From Actinomycetales bacterium (lineage in GTDB: Bacteria; Actinomycetota; Actinomycetes; Actinomycetales; Dermatophilaceae), in contig JADJVI010000049.1 in the NCBI GenBank assembly GCA_016710645.1, positions 1 to 14,217 of the forward strand: DNA of 14,217 nt. The letters run 5' to 3'. How positions within the stretch are numbered: position 1 is the first letter of the stretch; every line of letters starts with the position of its first letter. The notes beneath the pieces were generated by a model. That model ran no database searches and was not told the origin of the DNA. It saw nothing but the letters and a program-made list of their open reading frames with translations. The translations under genes and the position numbers were made by a program. Of the stretch, positions 7,466 to 14,217 are shown piece by piece.

Positions 7466-8938
7466 GTGAGCGACACAGCCCGGATGCACCGGGTCCGCGA
7501 GGTGCTTGCGCGTGGCGGGCGGCGTGGCTCGTGGCAGAACGCCGCGTATGCCGTCTACGTCGCCGTCCTCTTCGCGCTGTTCTGGGGCTTGCCCTTCACC
7601 CAACAGGCGCTGCGAGGGGTCGACCCCGAGCCCTGGCGGGCGGCCGCCGATGGCTCCTCGCCCGCGGCGGTGACGGCCTGGTTCGTCGGCGTCGTCGGGA
7701 CCCTCGCCGTCGTGGCCTGGCTGCTCGGACGAGTACGCGGGCCGATCGCGCCGGACCTCAGCTATATCGACCTCGTCGTCGCGAGTCCGCTCGACCGCGC
7801 GCTGACCTTGCGAACCTGGTGGCGGCTGGCCCGCTTCGGCAGCGTCATCGTCGGCACCCTGCTCGGGCTGGTGCTGACCGGGGCGATGGCCTTCATCGGG
7901 CTGGCAGGTCTGGGAGTGCTGGCCGTCGGTGCCGCAGGCGGCATGCTCGCGGGGATTGCGGTGGCATGGGCTTGGCTGCTCGGCCAGGCCAGCGCCCGCG
8001 GGGCCGGCCGGACGGCATACCCAGGGGGTGGCCGCGCGGTCGCGCATCCGCTGCGCCGCCTCACTGTGTCGGCCTTGCACGATCAGGCCATCGCCTCCCG
8101 CACCATGGGCGGCGCAGTCCTCATGGGCGACCTGCGCGGCGCTCGCCTGGCGGCAGGCGGACGTCCGGTGCGCGGGCGCGCGCTGCGCCTGCGGCCCGCC
8201 CGGGCCTTCCAGGTCATCGTCCGGCGAGACCTGATCGGGTTGCGGCGCAATCCGATTCGATTGGTCGCTGCGACGCTAACCATGCTGGCTGGGAGCGCAC
8301 TGCTGTGCCTGCGGGTTGGCTCCCCCGAGGCATCGCTGTGGACCTCGCTGCTCGGTGCCTTCGTCGCGTCAGCCGGCCTGCTCGGCGCCGCCGAAGGACT
8401 ACGTCTGCAGGGCGACAATGTCGGCACGCCACCCCTGCTCGGCATCCCGCCTCGGCACGAAGCCGTCGCTCACCTCGCGCTCCCTGCCCTGCTGTATGCC
8501 GGCTGCGTCACCCTCGCCGGCACGGGCCTGGCTCTCGCTGGACGGGTCAGCCCTGAAGCTATGCCGTGGGTCACCGCTCTCGGCGGCATCATCCTCGGGC
8601 AGGCGCTGATCGGGGCGTTCCGCGGGTTGGCGCCGACGCCGGTGTTCTCGCCAGGGGTGGGCATCCCGGCCCTCATCGCGTGGGCGCTGGCGCCAGGCCT
8701 GTTCGCTTGGCTGGCGCTGCTGGTGTGTGTCGAGCGAGCCCGCGGCGCTGTCCAGGCTGTCGCTGCGGTCGCCACGGGTGCCGCCACCGATCCAGCATCG
8801 GTGGATGCCGCTGCAAGCGCCGCTGGCTCGCTGGACGCCGTCACAGGGGCACTGAGCCTGCTCGGGGCGCTCACCGTGGGGTTCCTCGGCTGGGGTTTCC
8901 ATCGCCAGCAGGTCCAGACCGACGCCCACCGCGGCTGA
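7466..8938 (+). CDS. Polytopic membrane protein, ABC permease partner (possibly DUF6297 family)
   Basis: This is the likely transmembrane half of the transporter. The roughly 490-aa protein has about ten hydrophobic segments, including AVYVAVLFALFWGLPF (near residues 30-45), AWFVGVVGTLAVVAWLLG, SVIVGTLLGLVLTGAMAF, GVLAVGAAGGMLAGIAVAW, LVAATLTMLAGSALLCL, LLGAFVASAGLLGAA, LALPALLYAGCVTLAG, VTALGGIILGQALIG, LIAWALAPGLFAWLALLV and ALSLLGALTVGFLGW. The middle cytoplasmic stretch contains RRDLIGLRRNPIR, typical of ABC-2 type permeases. Size and pairing with an ATPase gene recall the actinobacterial DUF6297 family, but I cannot confirm this. The frame is open through the end of the ATPase gene. Candidate starts are GTG 7439 (close behind a GGTGA), GTG 7466 (MSDTARMHRVREVL) and ATG 7484; I chose 7466 without strong support. 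Three motif copies fall inside it. Confidence 0.82.
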   Translation: MSDTARMHRVREVLARGGRRGSWQNAAYAVYVAVLFALFWGLPFTQQALRGVDPEPWRAAADGSSPAAVTAWFVGVVGTLAVVAWLLGRVRGPIAPDLSYIDLVVASPLDRALTLRTWWRLARFGSVIVGTLLGLVLTGAMAFIGLAGLGVLAVGAAGGMLAGIAVAWAWLLGQASARGAGRTAYPGGGRAVAHPLRRLTVSALHDQAIASRTMGGAVLMGDLRGARLAAGGRPVRGRALRLRPARAFQVIVRRDLIGLRRNPIRLVAATLTMLAGSALLCLRVGSPEASLWTSLLGAFVASAGLLGAAEGLRLQGDNVGTPPLLGIPPRHEAVAHLALPALLYAGCVTLAGTGLALAGRVSPEAMPWVTALGGIILGQALIGAFRGLAPTPVFSPGVGIPALIAWALAPGLFAWLALLVCVERARGAVQAVAAVATGAATDPASVDAAASAAGSLDAVTGALSLLGALTVGFLGWGFHRQQVQTDAHRG

Positions 8939-9007
8939 GAGCCACCCGCACTGACGCGTTTGGTTGCTTCGAGGGACCCGAACCAGCCAAACGAGTCAGG
9001 GTGGCTC
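8939..9007 (+). terminator. Long bulged hairpin directly after the permease stop codon
   Basis: GAGCCACCC (8939-8947) pairs perfectly with GGGTGGCTC (8999-9007). Inside it, TGAC pairs with GTCA, and CGTTTGGTTG (8957-8966) pairs with CAGCCAAACG (8984-8993) with one G-U wobble. TTCG/CGAA closes a 7-base loop. It starts at the base after the TGA of the permease gene. The stem is long and interrupted, more like a structured RNA end than a simple terminator. Confidence 0.6.
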
Positions 9008-9020
9008 CTGCACCTGACAG

Positions 9021-9055
9021 AGATGGCCCCTTGCGATGACGGCAAGGGGCCATCT
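9021..9055. terminator. Perfect 14-bp hairpin
   Basis: AGATGGCCCCTTGC (9021-9034) pairs without mismatch with GCAAGGGGCCATCT (9042-9055) around a 7-base loop. No U-tract follows on either strand, as is common for actinobacterial terminators. It could act in both directions between the convergent genes. Confidence 0.7.
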
Positions 9056-9072
9056 GCGTCATCGGGTGGAGA

Positions 9073-9117
9073 GGGCATCCGCTTCCCCAGTCACCCCACT
9101 GGATGAAGCGGATGCCC
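9073..9117. terminator. 12-bp hairpin with an inner CCAG/CTGG stem
   Basis: GGGCATCCGCTT (9073-9084) pairs with AAGCGGATGCCC (9106-9117), and CCAG (9087-9090) pairs with CTGG (9099-9102) inside the loop. It is the third stem-loop in the intergenic array. Confidence 0.6.
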
Positions 9118-9128
9118 ACCCAGCACCG

Positions 9129-9166
9129 CGACGGGGCGCCACCTCCGCAGAGGTGACGCCCCGTCG
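9129..9166. terminator. 16-bp GC-rich hairpin with one mismatch
   Basis: CGACGGGGCG plus CACCTC (9129-9138, 9140-9145) pairs with GAGGTG plus CGCCCCGTCG (9150-9155, 9157-9166). The loop is only four bases (CGCA), and there is one C/A mismatch. It is probably the most stable structure in the window. Confidence 0.7.
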
Positions 9167-9175
9167 GGAGCTAGC

Positions 9176-9209
9176 CACACGGCATACCGGGCAGGGGGTA
9201 TGCCGTGTG
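9176..9209 (-). terminator. 13-bp hairpin made of two inverted motif copies, after the giant gene
   Basis: CACACGGCATACC (9176-9188) is the exact reverse complement of GGTATGCCGTGTG (9197-9209), with an 8-base loop. Each arm contains one copy of the iterated motif. The structure begins six bases past the TAA (9217-9215) of the giant repeat-protein gene, the position expected for its terminator. The same arrangement is known for uptake sequences in Neisseria and Haemophilus. Confidence 0.75.
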
Positions 9210-9214
9210 ACGAC

Positions 9215-9757
9215 TTACCCGACCACGAGGATCCGGCTCATGTTGATCGCCTGGAAGGCGTCCTTGGCCAAGCCCTGCGTGGTCTTGTTCTGTGCGTACC
9301 AGATGGTGCCGGCGACGTTGGACTGCGAGGACGCGTACTGCAGCATCTGCAGGAGCGTCATCTTGGTCGCGCCACCGAACGCCCCACTCCACGGCGAGAT
9401 GTCGAAGGTCATCGTCGAGAGTGACCCGGCGGGGGCACTGCGGCGCGGTTCGACCGTCGTGTAGTAGTAGTTCAGCGCTGCCGCCAGCATCTGGGCCTTG
9501 AGCATGGCGTTCATCGTGGCGCCAGAGGCATTGGCGGACTTGATGACGTTCAGCACGTAGGTGCCGACCTGGGCGCAGGTGGACGTGGCGGACAGGTCCT
9601 GGAACGGAGCGAACTGCCGCAACCACGTGGTCACGTTGCACACGTTGATGTACTTCGTGCCCACGAGCGTCTTGGTGTAGGCGCCACCGGTGATGATCGC
9701 CTGGCCGTTCTTGTTCTGCCAGTAGCCGATGGTGCCGTCACCGATCCACGGCGGGCC
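9215..9757 (-). other. C-terminal domain of the giant protein (GYWQNKNGQ type)
   Basis: After the last repeat the protein changes character: GDGTIGYWQNKNGQAIITGG, a Cys-containing loop (NVCNVTTWLRQFAPFQDL, then TCAQVGTYVLNVI), a helical segment (NAMLKAQMLAAALNYYYTT), then FDISPWSGAFGG, a second helix (TLLQMLQYASSQ) and the end NMSRILVVG. GYW-type segments of this sort occur near the C-termini of other repeat-rich bacterial surface proteins, from memory. Function is unknown. Confidence 0.6.
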
Positions 9758-12700
9758 GCACACCGAGACCGTCACCGCGTCGGTCTGCCCGGTCTGGGAG
9801 ATCGTCGCCGTGTTGGTGTAGGAGGTGCAGCCGTTGGTGGGCACGGCATACGTGTTGCTGTAGCGGAACTGCCAGCCGCCGATCGCGCCCGTCACCCCGC
9901 CGGCCGTGTTGACCGTCTGGATGCCCTTGGCCCAGTCGACTGTGCCGAGCGTCTTGACCGTGGTCGAGCCGGTGACCTTGTCGGTGACCGTGATGACCTT
10001 GTTGACCTCCTTGGTCATGACGTAGCTGACCGCTGCCGTGCCGGACGCCGAGCCATTGGCGGTGTGCGCCGCGGCCTTGTCCCACGTGGCCGTGGCCGTG
10101 TTGGTGCCGGTGTAGCTCGACGGCGCCCCGGTGCAGGTGTAGGCGACGGTCTTGCTCTGGCTGGCGGCCAGGGTGAGCGTCGTCGTCCCGCCGTTGACCG
10201 TGCAGGTGAGGCCGGTGAGGTTGACCGTGTCGGCGAGCGACACCGTGACCGACTGCCAGTCGTTGGGGTTGGTCACCGTGATGGTGCCGGTCAACGACCA
10301 GGCCGAGTCGACATACCCGTTGGGCAGGACATCGACGGTGTAGGGCACCGAGACGCTGGAGGCAAGAGTCGCCGCCGGGCTGGTGCCGCGCTTGTCGATG
10401 GTCCACAGGTGGTGCGGGTGTAGGACGCCGTCGCCGTCTTGCTCACCGTGAGGTCGGCACCACCGCAGAGCTTGGCGGTGACCGTGTCGCTCTCGCCCGT
10501 CTGGTCGATCTTCGCGGTGTTGACGAAGGTCTGGCAGCTGCCGGTCTTGGCGACGTGCGACACAGGGTGTAGGTGAACGGAGTGGAGGCGGCCGCAGTGA
10601 GGTAGTCCAGCGTCCACGGCGTGGCCGGGGTGTACTGGGTGTCGCTCACCGTGATGGTGCGGTTGGTCTCCTGGCCCAGCGACAGCGTCACGGGCACGGT
10701 TGTCGAGGCCGAACCGGTCGCCGTGTGGGCAGCCGTCCTGTCCCAGGTGACGGTCGCCGTGTTGGACCCGGTGTAGGTCGGCTGGCTGGTGAAGGTGCAC
10801 GTGTAGTCCAGCGTCACCGACTGCCCAGCAGGCACGACCACGTTGGTGCCACCCGTGACCGTGCAACTCGCGCCGCCGCCGAGACCGAGGGTGTCGGTCA
10901 CCGTCGCCGTGACGTCCTGCCAGGTGTTGGGGTTGCTCACCGTGATCTGGCCGCTGAGGGTCCAGCCGGAGTCGACATAACCGGTCTTCGTGACCGCCAC
11001 CGTGTAGGGGAAGTCAACCGAGGTGCCGCCGACAACGCTCGTCGGGACGCTCGTCGCGAGGGACTTGTCGATGTCCCACGTGTAAAGCCGGTTGAAACTG
11101 CCCGCTCCGGTCTTGGTCACCGTGAGGTCGGTCCCCACGCACGCCTGGACCGTGGTCGAGGCGCTCGGGTCGGTCGCCGTCGTGAGGTCGATCCACGCGG
11201 TGTTGGTGTATGCCGTGCAGCCACCGACCGTGGTCGGGTGCTGGGTCACCGAGTAGCTGAACGTCACCGGGGTGCCGGTCGCGTTCCACTCGGCGGTGCC
11301 CAGCGAGGTCGACGTGCCGGCGACGGTCTTGTCGTCGAGCACGGGGACGTTCTTGTCGACGGAGGTCGTCTCGGTGAAGGCCACCGGGACGGCTGCCGAG
11401 GTCACGGCCGCGGTCGGGACCGAGCCAGCGGTCACGGTCGCAGTCGCGGCGTTGGAGCCCGCGGTGTAGGAGGACGGCATACCGGTGAGCGTGCAGGTGT
11501 AGGTGCGCGTCACCGAGCCACCCGCCGGGATCTCCGCCCACCCGTCGGTGACGGTGCAGGTCGCGCCGCCGCCGACGTTCGGGACGTCGGTGATGTCGAC
11601 GGTGACCGACTGGAAGTCGTTGGGGTTGGCCACCGTGACGGTGCCGCCCATCGACCAGGCCGAGTCGACCGGGGTGCCCGGGATGGCCTTGACGGTGTAG
11701 CTGAACACCGCGTCACCGCCCGGAGTGGTCTCCACCGTGGTGTCTTCCGCGGCCTTGGTGATCGTCCACGGGTAGGTCCGGGTGAAGGTCCGCCCGCAGT
11801 CTTGGTCACCGTGACGTCAGCACCGACGCAGACCTCGGTGGACGCAGTCGCGCTGCGGCCCGGGATCTCGGTGATGCTCGCGGTGTTGAGGTATGCCGTG
11901 CACGTCCCCGCCACGCCGCCGAACTGCGCGGAGTAGGTCGGGAAGGTGTGCGGCCCGTCGGCCCAGGTGGCCGTGCCGAGGGTGACGGTGGACTGGCCGG
12001 CCGGGGTGTCGGTCACCGTGATGGTGTCGTTCACCGAGGTCTGGGTCAGGGCCACGTCGGCCGTGCCGGATGCCGAGCCGGTCGGGGTGGACGACGTCGC
12101 TGCGTCCCACGTCGCCGTCGCGGTGTTGATGCCGGAGTAGTCGCCGGCGTAGTCACCCGAGCAGGTGTAGTGCACCGTGGCCGTGCCGGACTTCGGCACG
12201 GTGACCGTGGCGCCCTCGTCGATCGTGCAGGTCACGCCGGCGATGTCGACCACGTCGGTCACCGTCGCCGTGATGTCCTGCCAGTCATTGGCGTTGGTCA
12301 GCGTGATGGTGCCGGTGAGCGCCTGCGCCGAGTCGGTGTAGCCGTTCGGGGTCACCGTCACGCCGTAGTCCACCGTCGCCTGCTGACCAGCAGCGATCGT
12401 CTGGGTCGCCGGGCTGGCCGACTTCGCGATCGTCCAGTCGTAGGTGCGGGTGAATCCACCGGCCGCCGTCTTGGCCACCGTGAGGTCGACACCCACACAC
12501 ACCGTCACGCTCGCCGAGGTGGCCTGGCCGGTCTCGGTGATGGCAGCGGTGTTGTCGTATGCCGTGCACGTCCCGGCCACGCCGTCACGGTGATCGTGTC
12601 GGTGTAGGTCGTCGATGCCGGCGCGGTGAGGTAATCCAGCGTGCCGAGCGTCTTGGCCGAGCCACCGGCGGGAGTGTCGGTCACCGTGATGGTGCGGTCA

Positions 12701-14217
12701 CTCTCGGTGGTGGGATCGCCGAAGTCGACGCCTGCCGAGCCAGAGGCCGTGCCCGTGGCGGTGTGGGCCGCGGTCGCGTCCCACGTCACGGTCGCGGTGT
12801 TGGACCCGGTGTATGCCGGCTGGCTCGCGAACTGGCACGAGTAGCTCAGCGTCACCGACTGCCCGGCCGGGATGACCACGTCGTTGCCACCGGTCACCGT
12901 GCAGCTCGCGCCGATGTCCGTGAGGTCGGTGACGTCAGCGGTCACGGCCTGCCAGGTGTTGGGGTTGGTCACCGTGATGGTGCCGGTCATCGTCCACGCG
13001 AGTCGGTGGACCCGGCCCGCCACGACGATGTCGTAGGACGAGGTCACCGGGGTGCCAGCCGGAGTCGAGACCTGCGGGGCTGCTGCGGTCTTGGTGATGG
13101 TCCAGTCGTAGTCCCGGTGGTAGCTCGTCGCGACCGTCTTGGTCACGGTGAGGTCGGCGCCGCGGCAGGCCTCGACGGTGGCGCTGTCTGAGCCGCCGGT
13201 CGAGAGGGTCGCCGTGTTGTCGAAGGTCTGGCAGGTGCCGGCGGTGCCGACGTTCCAGACGTGCGAGTAGCCCAGCGTGGTCGGGCTGCCGTCACCGGCG
13301 GACACGACCGTGCTGTCACCGGTCCACCCGGCGACCGGGTCGGTTACCGTGGTCGTCGCGTTGGTCACCGACGGCGAGACCGCACCGAAGTCGACTGAGG
13401 CGGCCGGGCTCAGCGTGCCCGCAGCGACATAGCCGGTGGCCGGCCACGACACGGTCGCGGTGTTGGTCACCGAGCCAGTCGGGACGGCATCGAGCGCGCA
13501 GCTGTAGGTGATCGTCAACGAGCCGTTGGCCGGCAGGGTCCGGTCGGCCGAGGTGAGCTGGCAGGTCGCACCAGCCATCGTCGGACACCGTCACCGTGAG
13601 GGCGACGTCGTTGGGGTTGGTCACCGTGATCGATCCGGTCACCGTGGCGCCGGTGTCGTGCTTGGTCGGCGTCAAGACGACGGTGTAGTCCGCGGTGACG
13701 TCACCGGTGACCGGGTCGGCCAGAGCCGGTCGGCCGGGCCGGTCTTGTCGACCGTGTAGGTCCAGTCGCGGGCGTAAGCACCCGTGGCGGACTTGGTGGC
13801 GGAGATCGCGGCAGCACGGCATACCTGCACCGTCGCGTCGTCGGAACCGCCGGTCGAGAGGGTCGCCGTGTTGGTGAAGTCCACGCAGGTGCCGGCGGTG
13901 CCGGTCCACGTGTGGTCATAGCTCACCGACTGCACCCCATAGGCAGCGGCGGGGCGGGCCGTAGCTCGCAGCCGGGCGTTGGGGTCGGTGAAGGTCACCG
14001 ACGAGTCGGTTTCGGTCGGGTCACCGCACCAAAGTCGACAACAAGCCGAGGGCGCCAGCGAGCCCGCCGGGACAGGCGACTGCCGGCCAGCTCACCGACG
14101 CGGTGTTGGTGACCGTGCCGGTCGGCACCGACGCCAGCGCGCAGGTGTAGCTCACGGTCGCCGAACCATTGGCCGGGACCTCGACGGTGCCGGGGCTGAC
14201 CGGGCAGGTGACCTCGC
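9215..14217 (-). CDS. Giant tandem-repeat surface/secreted protein, C-terminal part, several frameshifts
   Basis: This is probably an extracellular, all-beta fibrous protein. At least 1,660 codons lie in the window; the start is beyond 14217. It is built from units of about 223 aa with the order: (A)DLTVTKTA..S..RTY.W.I.KS; Y.V.VT..GY.DSAW.LSGTITVTNPN; DWQ.VT..VTD; CTV.GG..VVPAGQSVTL.YTC; YTGSNTATVTWD..AAHT; GSASG; TITVTDT...TLGT; GTCTAY.NTA.I.ETGQ; V.VC.G. The pattern resembles the DUF11/prealbumin-like Ig folds of actinobacterial surface proteins. Each unit has a Lys in the first strand and an Asn near the last, so isopeptide crosslinks are conceivable, and two cysteine pairs. The C-terminal ~180 aa is a different domain starting GTIGYWQNKNGQ. 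No LPXTG motif or membrane anchor is visible. Frame changes occur near 14050, 14020, 13735, 13580, 12585, 11797, 10560 and 10405; family sequence resumes after each. Confidence 0.88.
9758..10458 (-). repeat. Protein repeat unit 5 (last before the C-terminal domain)
   Basis: It runs from ADLTVSKTATASYTRT, across a frameshift near 10405, through GYVDSAWSLTGTITVTNPND, CTVNGG, SSYTGTNTATATWDKAAAHT and KTLGTVDWAKG to TVSVCG. It carries a motif copy (CGGCATAC, 9844-9851). Confidence 0.75.
10459..11132 (-). repeat. Protein repeat unit 4
   Basis: It begins TDLTVTKTGAGSFNRLYTWD and contains GYVDSGWTLSGQITVSNPN, SQPTYTGSNTATVTWDRTAA and NRTITVSDT, ending VTAKLCGG after a two-base shift near 10560. Its SQP.YTGSNTATVTWD.TAAHTATG block is almost identical to that of unit 1. 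Confidence 0.75.
11133..11821 (-). repeat. Protein repeat unit 3
   Basis: It begins ADVTVTKTAGG, then shifts frame near 11797 into ETTPGGDAVFSYTVKAIPG, VDSAWSMGGTVTVANPND, CTVTDG, SSYTAGSNAATATVTAG and GGCTAYTNTAWIDLTTATD to VQACVG. It is the most divergent of units 1-5. Motif copies lie at 11208-11215 and 11475-11484. Confidence 0.72.
11822..12490 (-). repeat. Protein repeat unit 2
   Basis: VDLTVAKTAAGGFTRTYDWT leads into GYTDSAQALTGTITLTNAND, CTIDEG, GDYSGINTATATWDAATSST, DTITVTDTPAGQSTVTLGT, GTCTAYLNTASITEIPG and VCVG. There is no frameshift within it. A motif copy lies at 11890-11898. Confidence 0.75.
12491..13158 (-). repeat. Protein repeat unit 1
   Basis: ADLTVTKTVATSYHRDYDWT leads into LAWTMTGTITVTNPNTWQAV, CTVTGGNDVVIPAGQSVTL, SQPAYTGSNTATVTWDATAA, RTITVTDTPAGGSAKTLGT, a frameshift near 12585, and GTCTAYDNTAAITETGQ. 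Motif copies lie at 12557-12564 and 12811-12818. Confidence 0.75.
13159..13812 (-). repeat. Protein repeat unit 0, a second, divergent unit class
   Basis: AAISATKSATGAYARDWTYT is followed, across frameshifts near 13735 and 13580, by ATVTGSITVTNPNDVALTVT, CQLTSADRTLPANGSLTITY, PTGSVTNTATVSWPATGYVA, VDFGAVSPSVTNATTTVTDP, GTCQTFDNTATLSTGGSD and VEACRG. The same TGTVTNTASVSWP block recurs in the partial unit at 13813-14217, so the more N-terminal part of the protein uses this unit class. Confidence 0.68.

Larger units (their letters stand above)
223..13825. repeat. Dispersed iterated DNA motif CGGTATGCCG (26 octamer copies)
   Basis: Octamer GTATGCCG on the plus strand: 321, 1644, 1754, 3518, 5774, 6065, 6743, 7546, 8494, 9198, 11208, 11891, 12557 and 12811. 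On the minus strand (CGGCATAC read on plus): 223, 2022, 2358, 2771, 4517, 4618, 7058, 8013, 9180, 9844, 11475 and 13817. Nineteen extend to GGTATGCCG and thirteen to CGGTATGCCG. About two thirds are followed by T. Copies encode GMP, GIP, YA, TAY, RHT or VCR depending on frame, so no single peptide explains them. Six intergenic copies lie at 223, 319, 1642, 5772, 9180 and 9197 (the starts of the 9- or 10-base motif). Confidence 0.9.

Noticed and set aside
8551..8567. Further near-copies of the word (for example CTATGCCG near 8559, GACATACCC near 10310)
   Set aside because: They match only six or seven bases; I did not count them, to keep the tally conservative.
9215..9300. Sortase anchor at the giant protein's C-terminus
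   Set aside because: The end (INMSRILVVG then stop) has no LPXTG-like motif, hydrophobic helix or basic tail.
9758..13812. CRISPR array or DNA-level satellite
   Set aside because: The ~670-bp periodicity is protein-coding, with diverged DNA and conserved residues; there are no short identical repeats with spacers.
223..13825. The iterated word as a KOPS or Chi-type polar signal
   Set aside because: Orientation is almost balanced (14 to 12) on a single stretch of chromosome, and the density is far above that of known Chi or KOPS sites.
9215..14217. Phase-variable surface gene using frameshifts
   Set aside because: The shifts occur at many scattered places without simple repeat tracts, and the same type of damage affects recR and DUF5063, so errors are more likely.

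Overview
The window is high-GC DNA (roughly 70% G+C by eye) with actinobacterial gene content and order: a dnaX-recR-DUF5063-lysC block, GTG/TTG starts, four-base gene overlaps and hairpins without U-tracts. I infer an actinomycete, perhaps of the Micrococcales (Dermatophilaceae/Intrasporangiaceae type). The family-level placement is only an impression.

Layout. Positions 1-5740, all on the minus strand, read from right to left as dnaX (clamp-loader tau), a PlsC-type acyltransferase, an ADP-ribosylglycohydrolase, recR, a DUF5063 protein and the first 58 codons of lysC. The first three genes overlap and look like one transcription unit. The ybaB/ebfC gene that usually sits between dnaX and recR is absent. 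Next comes a Tat-type secreted, cysteine-rich protein (5819-6583, minus). An AT-rich divergent promoter region separates it from a plus-strand ABC ATPase and polytopic membrane-protein pair (6745-8938). Positions 8939-9209 hold five consecutive strong hairpins at a convergent junction. The rest (9215-14217, minus) is the C-terminal 5 kb of a very large surface/secreted protein built from tandem units of about 670 bp (about 223 aa).

The most striking signal is not a gene. The octamer GTATGCCG occurs 26 times in 14.2 kb (14 in one orientation, 12 in the other), where base composition predicts about 0.5. Thirteen copies are the full decamer CGGTATGCCG. The copies occur in several reading frames, so the selection appears to act on DNA. 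Copies lie just past the stop codons of every complete transcription unit that ends in the window except the ABC pair's own 3' end. Past the giant gene, two copies form a perfect 13-bp inverted repeat that looks like a terminator. This resembles the organisation of DNA-uptake sequences in Neisseria and Pasteurellaceae, or other highly iterated genomic words, but the function is unknown.

Quality caveat: recR, the DUF5063 gene, the ADP-ribosylglycohydrolase, the 3' part of dnaX and the giant gene all carry single- or double-base frameshifts that interrupt clearly conserved protein sequence. The 5.5 kb from about 3690 to 9215 is clean. Errors in a noisy assembly are the most likely explanation, so the broken genes are annotated as CDS spanning several frames.
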